Below, piece by piece: positions 12,601 through 21,479 of a stretch of DNA of 64,000 nt (its first letter is position 1; each line of letters opens with the position of its first letter). The notes beneath the pieces were generated by a model. The model was not told the DNA's origin. It ran no database searches and worked only from the letters and a program-made list of their open reading frames with translations. The stretch covers positions 2,481,996-2,545,995 of the forward strand of contig NW_020653333.1 in the NCBI RefSeq assembly GCF_003589595.1, in the 5' to 3' direction. The position numbers and the translations under genes are program-made. Origin of the DNA: Hyposmocoma kahamanoa. Its lineage: Eukaryota; Arthropoda; Insecta; Lepidoptera; Cosmopterigidae.

Positions 12601-15600
12601 AGCATTACCTTGATGTTGCTTTGTAGTTTTATAATGAAAGGTATCAGAATTTATGAGAAGCATCAGATTTTGCAACTTGTTTTTTATAATATCAAGTAAC
12701 GGGACGAACAAATCTCGCACCTGATGGGAAGCTACACGCCTGTCCATTACAGCTGCAATGCCACTCAGAGCTTTAAATCGCAAAGATCTGAGGGGCACTG
12801 CCACTGCGCCCGTCACCCTGAGACATAAGTTGACAAGTCCCATGTGCCTGTAATTTCACCAGCACCCTTACCCTTCAAAACCGGAACACAGTAATGCTGA
12901 CACTACTGCTTGGCGACAGAAATAGGTAACTTCCCTGGACGAACTTTTTCACAAGGAACTTTACTGCTATTAATCTTACTCTTTCAAACCAGATTTGGAT
13001 CTCGGACGCCATAGACGCAGTAGACAAAGACATCGTGAGGCAGAGCCGTTACACGTCCTTTTGTTTATTTTTTACCTTATTTGCTCCAACCGCCTATAAG
13101 ATTTACCATAATTATAGGTAGGGGAGACCGGGTCTGGTAGTTCCCGGGGTAAGTTGTTCTCACAGCAATAACTTTGCAAGAAAAATATATAGCAATACAT
13201 GTGAAGCACGTTAAAGCGTCAGGTGATGCGCATTCTCGGCGGCGGAAGTGTGGCTATGTGCTTGGAGCTGTCAAAACATCACGTAAGTATATTTTTCTTG
13301 TTTAAATTTTTTGGTCTGCCTTTGTTTATTATGAGCCGATTCATACGTAACTTTTCCAAATTGTAGTGACATTAGTAAGGAATCTTATTGTTTGAGTATT
13401 TTTTTATTGATTCTATTACTTTGCCGGTATGTCAGTCTTCTTATAAAAACTTGATTTGGGGCGATAAGTTCCTCCCTCGATCGGCGGGTTGTTCCTAGGA
13501 ACAACTTCCCCAATTGATCTGCAATCATACTTAAAATTTTTATGACCATTTTTCTTTGTTTTTAGGATGCGAAACTGGGGCCATGTCAAATATTTAGACA
13601 AGATGATAGAGTCACTTATGTGTGTGTATGAAGAAATGAGCTATGAATAATATTACTGATGAATAGAAAGTAGTTGTTTGTTTTAAGTCGTTGTGCATAA
13701 TATAAACAATACAATTATAAAAAAGGTGGTTTTATTTAAGAAAATCCTTGTTATCCTGTGATAATTTAGGCGGAACAACTTGTCTCAAAGGCGGAACAAC
13801 GCGCCCCAAAGCGGGGCTGAATGTTCCGCTCCGAAATTTGTCAAAAATTTGCCTCTATGAAAAAGATTATTTAGATATTAGTAGAAGTGACTATACTATT
13901 ACAAAAAGCGATAAACATTTGTTCAATATTCAGCCCCGTTCTCCCCTACTATGAAAGAAACTATGCCAGTCTGCTGCATATTTTTTGTGTGATAGCTTTG
14001 TTTTTATTATGATATCACGAACAAGTCGTTTACCACTGGGCAAACGACATGCCTATCTCTAACAGTTGCAGTGCCATTCAGGCTTTAAATCACAAAGAAT
14101 TGAGAGGCACTGCCACAGTGCCCGTCATACTCAGATATAGTGTTGACAAGCCACGTGCCAGTAATTTCACGAGCTATCTTTCCCTTCAAAACGGAAAGCA
14201 CTAATTCTCACATTAGTTACTGCTTGGCGGCAGAAATAGGTATGGTGGCAATAGTTGTGGCCAAATATTTCACAAGGAGGTTTACTCTTCGAACTACACT
14301 CTTCGTGTAACCAACACACGGCGATTTTTAGCAGCAATGCAAACGCGCGTTCGTGACACGCGCGATTGATGCACGATCGATGCAATCGCCTATAAATTCC
14401 AAGTGTAGCGATGCAATCGCGCGTTTGTAGCGATGCAGTCGCGCGCTTGCATCGCTGCTTAAAATCGCGCGCATGTGTAAAGGTACCTAGACGATTAACG
14501 ACTGCATCGCGTTTGCATCGCTGCTACATAGGGCGCACTATAAGTTTCCGGAACTGGCCACTTACATAAACAATATTTAAAAAGCAATTACAACATTTTA
14601 AAATGGAGCTCTTTGGCTGTAGAATACAGTTTGTTTCATCCGACTGTCACTTGTTTTTACATTGTGGCGTCATTTTAAAAATTGGTTGACTACATCACCA
14701 TGGATTTAACTCGTGAAAATTTTCGTAGTATGATTTTCTACGACTTTAAGTATAATTTAACAGCTCAGCGGAGCTTCGCTCGGCTTCAAACTGCTTTTGG
14801 CGATGAAGCACCATGCAAGACGATTATTTATAGCTGGTTTGCAGAATTGAAACGCGGTCGTGTGAATCTCAGTAACGAATTTCGTACTGCGCGCCGTATG
14901 ATCAAAACAGACAGGCATGTGACATCCCATGAGATTCGGGCATCTTTAGGCATAGACATGAGTCAAATAAAACAATACTACATAAATATTTGGGTGTGGA
15001 AAAGCTGTGCTCTCGGTGGATCCCACACTAATTAACTGAGGCTCAAAAAACGGATCGCGTCACGTGGTGCAATGCCATGCTTACCAGATTCAACGAAGGG
15101 GCATCAAATTTGGCGTAGGACGTAGTAACAGGTGACGAAACATGGATTTATAGTTACGATCCCAAAAGAAAGCAGCAATCGATCGTTTGGGTCTTTCGAG
15201 ATGAGCCGAAATAACCAAAGTGGCGTGCGTGCAAAGTGCCTCTAAGCGGATGATCGCTTCTTTTTTTAATAAAACTGGACACGTGGCTACTGTTGCTTTG
15301 GCGAATCATTATACCATGAATATTGATTGGTACACGACCATTTGTTTGCCGGAAATTCTTGACAAACTCCGTAAAAATAACCGTAAACGCCGTATTATGT
15401 TGCACCACGATAATGCCAGTTCTCACACGGCCAGACAGACAAATGAATTTTGAAGGTGAACAACGTTGACCTTATGAGCCATCCCGTACAGTCCCGACCT
15501 GACCTTGTGACTTTTATTTATTCCAAAAATGAAGAACCAGTTCGCGGTCAACGATTTTCATCACCTGAAGAGACTGTCGAAGAGTATTAAAAATATTTTT

Positions 15601-18600
15601 CAGAGATTGTCACGGACGAGTAGCATAAATGTTTTCAAAATTGGCTCATTCGTATGAAAAAGTGCATTAACGCTAACGGAGAATATTTTAAGAAACAATA
15701 AATTCATTTCTGACCATTTATAGTATTTTTTTCTTATTCATTTCGGAAGCCTATAGTACGCCCCACGTAAAAGAGGGAGGATATGACATGGCATTGTTCG
15801 TTCGTATGAATAATTAAGGAATTGACTATAATTGGTTCATGTTCATATTCCGACAGTCATGTTCCAGGACTGCACTGAAATGGACCTCGAATGCGGGTGC
15901 CCCACCAAGACCAGCCTGTGCAGATGTGCGTTGGGGGGAAGATGTCTTCCAGACGGCACCTGTCACGCCGCCGAGTGCGCCAAGCTTGGGTTAAAAGAGT
16001 GTGCCTGTTACTCTAAGGGACCGGTGAGATTGATATAATATGTCTTGGTATAAAAGTCACATGTGATTATACGTCAAAAGTGGCACATCTGCAATATAAT
16101 AACTTTTAGGGACAGGCTTAAAGATTCTAGATTAAAGGAACAAAGTTAACAATACAAATTTTTATATTTGACCTCACCGAATTGCGAAGTGTGTGGGATT
16201 CCTGACGATGTACATCATTTGCATGGAGTGTGTTCGGACGGAATCTATCAAACCGCGCTTATTTGCACAGGTTGGTTTCCGTACATTTAATGTTGGGTGA
16301 TTTCAATCTGTTTTGTCGGAGCCAACATGTAAATTGCCGCGAAGGTTTTGTAATACATATTTGGTTAGATAGTATTTTTATTTATCTGTCTGGAGTTCTT
16401 AGGTTTTCGCGATTGTTACACATAGGAAATTAAACTATTTTTCAACGTTGACTATTGCGTAGTCAACCGTGACCATGGGACCTGTAATCCGGAAAAATAG
16501 TTTCATTTCTTATCTGTCTGGATTTTATTAAGTGTTTTCTTAAGGTATTGTTTTCCTAATGATGCTGATATGTTCAATAACGATCAAAGCCCCAAAATAA
16601 ATGAAGAGTAAAAAAACTTTTTTTGAGTTTATTGAACGTTACGATGTTATAATGCCATTACAGTCAATTATTTTTATGGAATTACGGACCAGCAGACCTT
16701 ACAAATCTTTGTTTTTTGTTTTTAACAACTTTTTTGCCGTGACGCGTGGGAATAACTTTTAAAGCTTAAATAGAAGATATAAAAAAAATCACATAATTTG
16801 TTTCATGCAGTTCGTTATTTTTATGACATGCGATAAAAGCAATTTTGACGTATGATCACATCTGATTTTACTATACCAAATGTACTAATTTCTAAGAACC
16901 TAACGTACCTATATTTCGTCGATTAAATTTGACCTCCAAACTCTGTAAAACCAACGAACGTCGTAATTTCGTTTTTGGACGAAATTCTTTTTTGACTCTT
17001 CAAGCGCAATATCGAGCAATTAAAGCTTAAAATATAGTTTATAAACCCACTTCTATGTAAAATTATCTTCCGCAACGTAATAATACCGCAATAAACATTG
17101 ACCTACAATAAAAAAGGAGTTTCTCAGGATACCCATCGATCCAAGGAGACATCTAATGCCACAAACTAATTAATTCACTGTTCCTTGTACATCTTCAGCT
17201 TATTGACCACCAAAATCCTGCACCACGTAAAAACAAAACATCTAGTAATAGAGGAAGAACTACTAAACCTGCATTTTTAACATTGCCACCATATAAATTA
17301 AATTTACAAACATCATTAAAAGACAGGAAGAAACCGAACTGCTACAAAAATGAGAACGTGTTAGGGTCGCAATAGAAAGTAAAGCCTAAGAAAATTACTA
17401 AGTCTAAGAAAAAAAACAAAAAGCTTGCCTAACCTAAAAATGAAGCTCAAGAAAAATTACAAATGCACTGGCACAGATGGTGCTTTTATTACGAGAATAT
17501 TGCAAAAAACATAATAGTATTTAAGAGAGCGAGTATTTAATTTATTCATAATAATTACGTATGAGGTTAATAACACTAATTACATAAACAAAGTTCCAAA
17601 ATTATTTACAAAATTGTGACTCCATCGTACTAAAATTATTAGAGTCCATAGTGCGCACCACTGGTCCGTAGTTTAGGAATTAGTGGTCCATATTAAGTGA
17701 CTTTTTCAGGAAGACTCAAGTTTGACATATTTTATAAAAACGAAGCTATTTTGTTATAATTATTAATACACGTAGAGAAAATTCCTTCGATCCGGGCGGA
17801 TTCGAACCGACGTCTTCTAGCAAACCATGCCAGACGCTATGCCAACTAAGCCACGGAACGAACCAGCGGACTCACGAATTTTTCTATGGCTTGTTTGTTG
17901 GATTTTTGTAACTGATTTTTCAACGACTACTTAGCCGTAGCGCTATCTATGAGAAATCTATGAAAGTGCTTCGTCACCCAGTTAGGTAACTTTACAGCCA
18001 CCAGCCCTGGCTAGAGATGTCGCTATTAACAGTATTTAAATTTGTATTGAATTGATATTAAATTATTTTTTGTGAAATTACTCCACTAGTTTGTATTAAT
18101 AATTGCTTTGGGACGGATGTCGGGCGGAGAACGTGAGTACAGTGCCAGGGCTGAACGCATGACAAACATGCAGACCGAGTGCGGGCCGGGCACGCGGAAG
18201 TTGTATTCCATTGAGTTATATGCAACCGTCCATATAGAGCGGTAGCAGCGACAGCGTGTGATCCGGAACCGAGCTAGGACGTAATTTTTTTTTACAACAC
18301 TTGAGCGTGTTTTTATTTAAGTTTCTATATGAATTGGATCGAAATTTCTTTTACGTTGCTTCCGTAGCACTAATAAAAGCAGAAAATTTTCTTGATCTTA
18401 TCCGACAGCGATGTGCTTTCTTTAAAATCTGTGTAAAAAATTAAACGTGGCCGCATTTGGTGTCACACTGGCCGCCTTCGCCCCGCTATTCCACCGCGAA
18501 CTACGCTTGGGCACAGCAGTCCCACGGCACGCCCCGGTAAGCATTCACTTCCCGCAGGTTCGCCCTCGGACCGTTTTTCCCTCTGTACCGCCTGTGTAGC

Positions 18601-20326
18601 CTAAGCTTAAACCTTAGTGATACGTACAAAGGGTTGGATGACTATGAAACTCCCCGACCGTAAGCTTCTTGGTAAAAGCAGTTCTAATACTGTTGAGTAG
18701 TCACTAACTGGAATGTGTTCAGGGCGGTGCACTAAGTCGAGCGCGACGCTGCGGCATCTGCTGCCGTATTGAGGTACAGGGCGAGACGAACGGCGTTTGC
18801 GTGGGCGCAGAGTTCGCGGCAAAGCTCATCCTTGACAATGGGTTCAAGCTGCCTGATGATTGGCCCGATGATGACTATTCTGGTCGTGAGTATTCAACCA
18901 ACTAGGTACAGCTTCAACGCTATAAGCACTTTTTTTAAGTTAAATGGACTTGCCCTTGACCACTACCTAGCTCTGGAGCAAAGATTAGATCTACGATGGA
19001 ACGAGCTCGCCTAGACACCTATTCAGTCTCACCTTAAATATACCCGGGTTGTATGAGCTCGGAAACACAGACGCAGCAGACGCAGGAAATTCCATTCTTG
19101 GGCTGTCCGCATAATAAAAGATGATGAAAACCGCTTAGTACGCCTGAAGGGAATATCGACCAAGCGAGGATAATATCCCGCCGTAGGTTTGGATGTCCGA
19201 TGGTAAAAGAGGGCGGGTGGGATGAGCTGATGGAGCTCATGGGCACACTCACCGAAATATATTCTGTAGAAAACTTTGCGCCGGTGCATCATGTTCTATA
19301 GTTCTATAGTCTATCACACGTCTTCCTATATTTGCTATGTATCTCTTGTTTAAATACGTTTACAGTATTTTAAACCGACTTCAAAAAAGGAGGGGTTCTC
19401 AACTCGACGTTTTTTGTTTCGCGATTACTCCATTTGTGAACCGATTTTGATGATTATTTCGTTAGAAAGAGGGTACCTCAGTATTGGTTTCATTTAATTT
19501 TAATGAAAATATTCCACCTCTAAGGGTGACAAACTAGGGGATGAAATCGATTTCACGCACTTCCCGGTAACTGATGTCAATAAAACTTGGCAAATAGATG
19601 TAATTTTACGAACTTTCTAGGTCGGTTTTTTTTATAAAAAATTATAATTCGAATTTATAAAAATATCATTGACAGTCTTCGATAGCATGTTTTAAAAAAA
19701 CCTGTATCTGGGCCTCTCCCAAGGTCAATTTCATCCTATCTTCAATCGTCTGTGTGTGTGTATACGCCACGTTGCGACCTTCTGCATATTATCGTCACAC
19801 CCTGACAAGCGCCACCATGTCTTCATCATCGGTAAGACGTACCACTGCAGGGCACGGGTCCTCTTAGGAGACACTTTAAGCAAGCAAACCAAACCACATT
19901 CACTACTTGCAAGGCAATCCGCCGCGCAGGCAGGAAACTGCTCACACACTATCCTGCGTATGACCCACGTATGGAGACTAGCAGAACCCATTGCAGGATG
20001 GCTTGCATACTGCTACTACATTCATAATCCTGCATTACGTGGCGGACGGCAAGGCGGACTGCAAGCAACGCAGGAAAATGAATGTCCCATGTCCCCTTTT
20101 ACTCCAAACAAAAGTGTTATTATTATCCACAGCAAACGTATCCGTACACCTCTGCCACGAGGGCAAGTGCACGACTGCGAACCTGCGCGCGTGGCCCATC
20201 GGTGACCCATGCGTGTCCCGCGGCGTGGTGGGCGTGTGCACAGCCATGGGCATCTGTGTGCCGAGATACGTCGTGCCACAGTCGAATATATATCCCGCAC
20301 TTATGTTACATGTTAGCAGAGTCTAA
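481..20326 (+). CDS. ADAM10/ADAM17-type disintegrin metalloprotease (ADAM10-like), multi-exon
   Basis: Zinc metalloprotease of the ADAM family; ADAM10 and ADAM17 relatives shed ectodomains such as Notch and Delta. Exons seen: 481-637, 3381-3575, 4434-4549, 9271-9514, 9834-10029, 10358-10521, 11725-11922, 12482-12597, 15857-16023, 18723-18885 and 20133-20326. All joins keep phase except between 11922 and 12482, where one exon (the first part of the disintegrin domain) is missing from the model. The order is prodomain, furin-like sites (RSRR, then QERKR), catalytic domain, disintegrin and Cys-rich segments. The zinc site HEMGHSFGAHHD, split over two exons, fits HExxHxxGxxHD and is followed by a FLM Met-turn. 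The CGNG after the catalytic domain, CHPSQGLCC and the spacing of the last cysteines resemble ADAM10 more than reprolysin-type ADAMs. No transmembrane segment was found before the stop at 20324-20326. Introns are full of repeats. The start and the 3' end are less certain than the middle. Confidence 0.87.
768..873. repeat. Inverted-repeat element, related to the 6.1-6.5 kb pair
   Basis: It begins CCAGAACTCTACTCAATGCT and ends with the reverse complement of that, AGCATTGAGTAGAGTTCTGG. The middle contains GATTTCTAGTG and ATACTCA words shared with 6126-6471. It is a third, shorter member of the same foldback family. Confidence 0.7.
1182..1990. repeat. CpG-rich repeat block
   Basis: Several partial, partly inverted units occur here. 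One pair (about 1290-1390 and 1690-1800) shares AGTGTAAACTCCAG and TATATAAG followed by TCTTGCTT. The surrounding CGCGTAAACGCGAT-like words resemble the copy at 118-275. ORFs here are low-complexity readings of CGCG words and are not taken as genes. Confidence 0.5.
2357..2510 (+). repeat. Dispersed ~290-base repeat (family R1), degraded copy
   Basis: Recognisable words are ATAATATCAAGT, GGGACGAACAAG, GCAGTGGCAGT and ATGTGCCTGTAATTTCACCA. The best copy is at 12680-12975. The family looks like a short non-autonomous element; I see no tRNA promoter boxes in it. Confidence 0.6.
2735..3020 (-). repeat. R1 repeat, reverse-oriented copy
   Basis: This is the only R1 copy on the - strand. From right to left it reads GTGACGGGACGAATAAGTCG, then the CAAAGATCTGAGGG core, ACAAGTCCCATGTGCCTGTA and the AAGGAGCTCTACTG end. 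The apparent ORF across it is a reading of the repeat. Confidence 0.75.
3040..3268 (-). repeat. tRNA-derived SINE (family S1)
   Basis: On the - strand the head resembles a tRNA: TGTGGCTGAATGG as an A-box-like region and GATTCGATTCCCG as a B-box-like region, near 3265-3190. It is followed by a body containing AAATATTTGTATGG and GAGTTTGGGTGTAATTTG. Other copies are at 21058-21178 (+) and 44288-44425 (body only). The acceptor stem does not pair, so it is not a functional tRNA. Confidence 0.75.
3381..4549 (+). CDS. ADAM10-like prodomain exons
   Basis: Exons 3381-3575 and 4434-4549 join in phase 1 across a GTACG donor and a TTTTTTTAG acceptor. The first contains GYIGEDGHFYGVLHI, matching in layout the prodomain strand that precedes the YVEPA-like motif of ADAM10; the second supplies RTLHADPYN in the place of that motif. 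The second exon ends with PRSRRDHYQ, whose RSRR fits a furin site. The intron at 3576-4433 holds a CCGGATTTAAATCGCG foldback element. Confidence 0.7.
3955..4105. repeat. Foldback element with CCGGATTTAAATCGCG ends (family F)
   Basis: The left end reads CTATATTTCCGGATTTAAAT and the right end is a near reverse complement, ATATAAATCCGGAAAAATAG. Between them lie AACGTTTCGGACCCTTTACA and GGTCCCATGGTC. Other copies or parts are at about 2268-2340, 8480-8608, 16380-16510, 29299-29392 and 33735-33903. It looks like a small non-autonomous DNA element. Confidence 0.7.
4766..5066 (+). repeat. R1 repeat, fused copy
   Basis: It contains AAAGTCCCATATGCCTGTAT (3' part of the family), followed by a second, longer copy starting GCCATTACAGCTGCAGTGCC. 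It therefore looks like two R1 copies joined or recombined. Confidence 0.75.
5109..5144. other. Perfect 17-base-pair hairpin
   Basis: AAAATTGCTCACAAGTC (5109-5125), a two-base spacer AA, then GACTTGTGAGCAATTTT (5128-5144). It sits just downstream of an R1 repeat inside an ADAM-gene intron. No transcript evidence is available from sequence alone. Confidence 0.8.
5603..7100 (-). pseudogene. Decayed, probably transposon-derived ORF
   Basis: On the - strand, from about 7060 to 6700, one frame reads a charged peptide containing CFKEWLKLEKSERTNRIFED, an in-frame stop, and then DLRMKISSLSAKLNEKW. This resembles uncharacterised ORFs that accompany repeated DNA in insects. A further 111-codon - frame lies at 5603-5938. 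A pair of inverted-repeat elements at 6126-6471 separates the two pieces. I cannot name the family. It may be two unrelated fragments. Confidence 0.35.
6126..6471. mobile_element. Two inverted-repeat elements back to back
   Basis: Unit 1 runs from AGGGTCGTATTCTAGAACTC (6126 on) to GAGTTCTAGATTACGACCCT (about 6292). Unit 2 starts at once (TTAGGGTCGTATTCCAGAAC) and ends TTCTAGAATACGACCCT at 6471. The terminal repeats are roughly 40 bases (CTCTACTCAATGCTCAAGTC). The junction CGACCCTTAGGGTCG is a palindrome, as if one copy landed at a TA or TTA beside the end of the other. It is a MITE-like DNA element with no coding sequence. Confidence 0.8.
7110..8470. other. No gene recognised
   Basis: AT-rich ADAM-gene intron sequence. 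The only ORF of note (7663-7947, +) has no signature I recognise and no splice context. No repeat of the families listed here was identified. Confidence 0.5.
8480..8608 (+). repeat. Family F foldback copy with a 15-base tandem duplication
   Basis: It has the right-hand half of the family (CCCGAAACGTCGGTTTGTTT through CGCGATTTAAATCCGGAAAA). GTGACCATGGGACCT is present twice in tandem near 8499-8529. The ORF over it is a reading of the repeat. Confidence 0.7.
9004..9125 (+). pseudogene. RTE-like LINE reverse-transcriptase fragment
   Basis: The + frame contains VEKRFLRKMCYVRLCDRVRN followed by IRERYGLKEDVVT. This matches the C-terminal reverse-transcriptase pattern of common insect non-LTR elements (R..CGVKLSDRVRN / RERCGLKEDVV). 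It is a short dead fragment in the intron before the ADAM catalytic exons. Confidence 0.7.
9271..10029 (+). CDS. ADAM10-like exons: maturation site and N-terminal half of the catalytic domain
   Basis: Exon 9271-9514 follows the acceptor GACGCAG and carries QERKR, a likely maturation cleavage site. VCDLLLLADKEFFE comes next, equivalent to the first strand and helix of the ADAM10/17 catalytic domain. Exon 9834-10029 joins in phase and ends with VCLGVAFSGHAFLNRTLGL, matching the CLA..F..RDFD.GTLGL stretch of the family. The assignment to the ADAM10/17 branch rests largely on these two exons and the next two. Confidence 0.88.
10358..11922 (+). CDS. ADAM10-like zinc-binding catalytic exons
   Basis: Exons 10358-10521 and 11725-11922 split the zinc motif: the first ends LTLAHEMG and the second starts HSFGAHHDD. 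The joined motif has three zinc His residues, the catalytic Glu, the Gly and the trailing Asp, so the enzyme is predicted active. The second exon also supplies the Met-turn (FLMGSQ), FSLCS as in ADAM10, and CGNG at the start of the disintegrin domain. The intron 10522-11724 contains a 20-base-pair perfect hairpin at 11562-11607. Confidence 0.9.
10902..11200 (+). other. Coding-like stretch of unknown origin within an ADAM intron
   Basis: A + ORF starts MPRSVVRKQELVVQKRSYQV and stops near 11016; after a frame change another open stretch reads HDVKRLVYAEDTSVEV. The amino-acid mix looks protein-like but I recognise no domain. A transposon remnant is the likeliest source. Confidence 0.25.
11562..11607. 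other. Perfect 20-base-pair hairpin with a six-base loop
   Basis: The arms are 11562-11581 and 11588-11607 (core CTGACAAACACCTCAAATG and its exact complement); the loop is TTAAGA. It lies in the intron just before the exon completing the zinc site. It could be a small foldback element or a hairpin RNA; sequence alone does not decide. Confidence 0.85.
11998..12007. other. Ten-base assembly gap (N)
   Basis: Ten unknown bases lie within the interval where the first disintegrin exon of the ADAM gene should be. The short N run may mark a scaffold join of unknown true size. Confidence 0.95.
12482..12597 (+). CDS. ADAM10-like disintegrin exon
   Basis: The acceptor TGTGTTTCCAG is followed by a frame with CHPSQGLCCTVDCHYTNL, closely matching the C.PSQGPCCT..C segment of ADAM10. 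The donor is A/GTAAGC. The starting phase (two bases owed) does not fit the exon ending at 11922 (one base left), so an exon between them is missing. Confidence 0.8.
12680..12975 (+). repeat. R1 repeat, best copy
   Basis: Nearly full unit: ATAATATCAAGTAACGGGAC, CGCAAAGATCTGAGGGGCAC, GACAAGTCCCATGTGCCTGT, ACACAGTAATGCTGACACTA and a 3' end ACAAGGAACTTTACTGCTAT. Nine or more copies or parts occur in this window, nearly all on the + strand. Confidence 0.85.
13119..13949. mobile_element. Element with GGGGAGA terminal inverted repeats
   Basis: The left end TAGGGGAGACCGGG at about 13119 and the right end CCCGTTCTCCCCTA at about 13949 are imperfect inverted repeats. Subterminal words recur: GTTCCTAGGAACAACTT, GGCGGAACAACTTG and GGCGGAACAACGCG. 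The short - ORF at 13416-13601 is not recognised. It is probably a non-autonomous DNA transposon of about 830 bases. Confidence 0.5.
14005..14285 (+). repeat. R1 repeat, diverged copy
   Basis: It contains ATGATATCACGAACAAGTCG, TCAGGCTTTAAATCACAAAG and the GGCGGCAGAAATAGGTA block, ending CACAAGGAGGTTTACTC. It directly precedes a CpG-rich repeat. Confidence 0.75.
14330..14525. repeat. CpG-rich dispersed repeat, copy beside mariner
   Basis: It shares AGCGATGCAATCGCGCGTTT and GCATCGCTGCTTAAAATCGC with the copies at 118-275 and 46110-46310. It abuts the left end of the mariner element, which appears to have inserted just at its edge. Confidence 0.7.
14531..15763 (+). mobile_element. mariner-type DNA transposon, full-length but inactivated
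   Basis: The terminal inverted repeats are GGGCGCACTATAAGTTTCCG (left) and the complement of CGGAAGCCTATAGTACGCCC (right). A TA precedes the left end; the right-hand TA is lost. A transposase frame starts at ATG 14700 and contains the helix-turn-helix region (IYSWFAELKRGRV), then breaks. Further pieces in shifted frames show TGDETWIYSYDP (first catalytic Asp) and LHHDNASSHTARQ (second Asp). SPDL near 15490 marks the third catalytic region, followed by a stop. Length and motifs fit a DD34D mariner. Several stops and frameshifts make it dead. Confidence 0.88.
15857..16023 (+). CDS. ADAM10-like exon: end of disintegrin and start of Cys-rich region
   Basis: Joined in phase to the exon ending at 12597, it reads GGRCLPDGTCHAAECAKLGL followed by KECACYSKGP. 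This mirrors the C..GQC.GS.CEKYGLEECTC segment of ADAM10. Nine or more cysteines lie in 55 codons. The donor is GTGAGA. Confidence 0.85.
16145..16340 (+). pseudogene. LINE C-terminal fragment
   Basis: The + frame gives SPNCEVCGIPDDVHHL, the Cys-rich tail found after the reverse transcriptase in insect non-LTR elements. It then drifts through frame breaks (FAQVG/FNLF words). It is not a host gene. Confidence 0.6.
16380..16510. repeat. Family F foldback copy
   Basis: It contains GGTTTTCGCGATTGTTACAC, ACTATTTTTCAACGTTGACT and a right end ATCCGGAAAAATAGTTT. The centre is partly deleted. Confidence 0.6.
16520..17780. other. No gene recognised
   Basis: AT-rich ADAM-gene intron without a convincing ORF, splice-bounded exon or repeat of the families named here. 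Confidence 0.5.
17783..17863 (-). repeat. tRNA-like SINE head (family S2)
   Basis: On the - strand, CGTGGCTTAGTTGGCATAGC supplies an A box and GGTTCGAATCC a B box, in tRNA order and spacing. The would-be acceptor-stem ends do not pair and no CCA-adjacent stem is present. This is read as a SINE promoter head, not a tRNA gene. Confidence 0.65.
18723..18885 (+). CDS. ADAM10-like Cys-rich exon
   Basis: It starts after GTGTTCAG in phase 0 and reads RCGICCRIEVQGETNGVCVG, equivalent to the C.VCC......C segment that follows ECTC in ADAM10 and ADAM17. It ends WPDDDYSG at a GTGAGT donor with one base left, which fits the acceptor at 20133. Confidence 0.75.
19034..19292 (-). pseudogene. LINE 3' coding fragment
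   Basis: A - frame contains AGYYPRLVDIPFRRTKRFSS followed by SFIMRTAQEWN, the common C-terminal end of insect LINE reverse transcriptases (SSFI.RTA..WNSLP). It is a fragment only. Confidence 0.7.
19371..19630 (+). repeat. Dispersed repeat (family P)
   Basis: It starts TTAAACCGACTTCAAAAAAG and has words GAACCGATTTTGATGAT, ATATTCCACCTCTAAGGG and GGGGATGAAATCG. Reverse-oriented copies are at 34265-34390 and 42656-42925, and a + copy begins at the end of the window. This repeat type is very common in moth and butterfly genomes, to my knowledge. Confidence 0.75.
20133..20326 (+). CDS. Last recognised ADAM10-like exon
   Basis: The acceptor TTATTATCCACAG is followed in phase by VSVHLCHEGKC and IGDPCVSRGVVGVCTAMGIC. 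The second matches the PGSPCNDFRGYCDVFMRC closing segment of ADAM10. The frame stops at 20324-20326 after a short, non-hydrophobic tail. Either the protein is secreted or a donor just after GICVPR leads to membrane-span exons that I did not find. Confidence 0.75.
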
Positions 20327-20344
20327 TTTTCTTTATTTTTTCGA

Positions 20345-20510
20345 AGCTTGAGCCAGTTCTCGCAAGATAATAGCTCCCGTTGCTTTGGAGTACGCGACTG
20401 ATGTGCACAATCGTGCGGTCTTTCCCTTTTCCTTCCAAGGTCTTTACACGCGCGTTTAATCGCGTAGGATTGCTGTATCACACGCGATAAAGTGTCCGTG
20501 TAAAGCCCAC
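20345..20510. repeat. CpG-containing repeat related to 26460-26720
   Basis: The shared words are CGGTCTTTCCCTTTT and TTACACGCGCGTT. The same block occurs with variations near 26660-26710. A partial relative (ATTACCTGTTTGAA) is at 3820-3870. Confidence 0.55.
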
Positions 20511-21057
20511 TTGTCGATCATTCTCACTTTCGGTGTCCTCAGCTTAATTACCGTAGCTATTGTTTTTTTCTTAATTATACCAATAAGAACTACTTTAAGC
20601 TTAACTATCAATATGTCTAAATGGCATTGGAATAGTCAAAGTAGTTTTCGAGTTATTACGAAACAAATATTTTATGGAAACGGTAATTAGATCTAATTAC
20701 CGTAGCCGTGGATTTTTAACAAACAACAAACATTTTTAACAAAAACCGACTATTTCTGACACAGCTGAATTTATTACTTGTACGTTTTGCTACATTTGGT
20801 TTATTTCTACTGATACAAGTGCCATTAAGGATTTTGAACGGCCACTGAGACACCGAATGTGAGAATGGCCGTAATGTCTGCTGCGATGAAACGCAACACG
20901 ACAATATTGTATTGAGCGCTAAATCTGTTTGAGCCGGTTAAAAATACCAATATGTCGCACAACGTTGTTATCGCTCTTATTACATTTCAGTGAAATCTTC
21001 ATGGTATTTGTCCCGGCTCAAAAAAAATTTAAGCTAATAATGTATTGTAATAGATAA

Positions 21058-21178
21058 CTGTCTCCGTGGCCGAACGGATACCATCCTGGACTGGCCGGGA
21101 GAAATATTTGTATGGTCTACATTCCTGAGTTTGGGTGTAATTTGTGTGTGCGTTATTATTATATATTCCAGAAAATTA
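21058..21178 (+). repeat. S1 SINE copy, + strand
   Basis: CTGTCTCCGTGGCCGAACGG at the head is followed by CTGGCCGGGAGAAATATTTG, GAGTTTGGGTGTAATTTG and TGTGTGCGTTATTATTATAT. It is a shortened copy of the element at 3040-3268. Confidence 0.7.
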
Positions 21179-21479
21179 GCACTACATATAAGTTTTTTTT
21201 ACACAGAACGTGAAAATGATAAAAACAAAAACGAAATCTTCGTCGACAACAGTTGCAAGAGTTTCATTGTCGTTATTACTAATACTAACTATTTATTTTG
21301 TCAAATGAATAAAATGTTAGCATAATATTTTGTATTTTTATTAGCACAGTTCACATATTGAAAAAAAAATCATATAAGTACACTGAGTGTATTGAATTTT
21401 TTATGACCATACATATAAGATTACTAGATTATACGTTACTACAATAAAGCTGCACAAAACTACAGCTTTATTGTAGCAT

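Noticed and set aside
12994..13060. Possible ADAM exon after an ACCAG acceptor
   Set aside because: The peptide has no cysteines where the disintegrin domain needs them, and the neighbouring exons join in phase without it.
17783..17863. tRNA gene on the - strand
   Set aside because: A and B boxes are good but the two ends do not form an acceptor stem, and similar heads occur as SINE promoters.
18440..18535. Possible alanine-rich ADAM exon before a CCG/GTAAGC donor
   Set aside because: The reading is protein-like but not in the phase needed between the exons at 15857 and 18723, which already join correctly.
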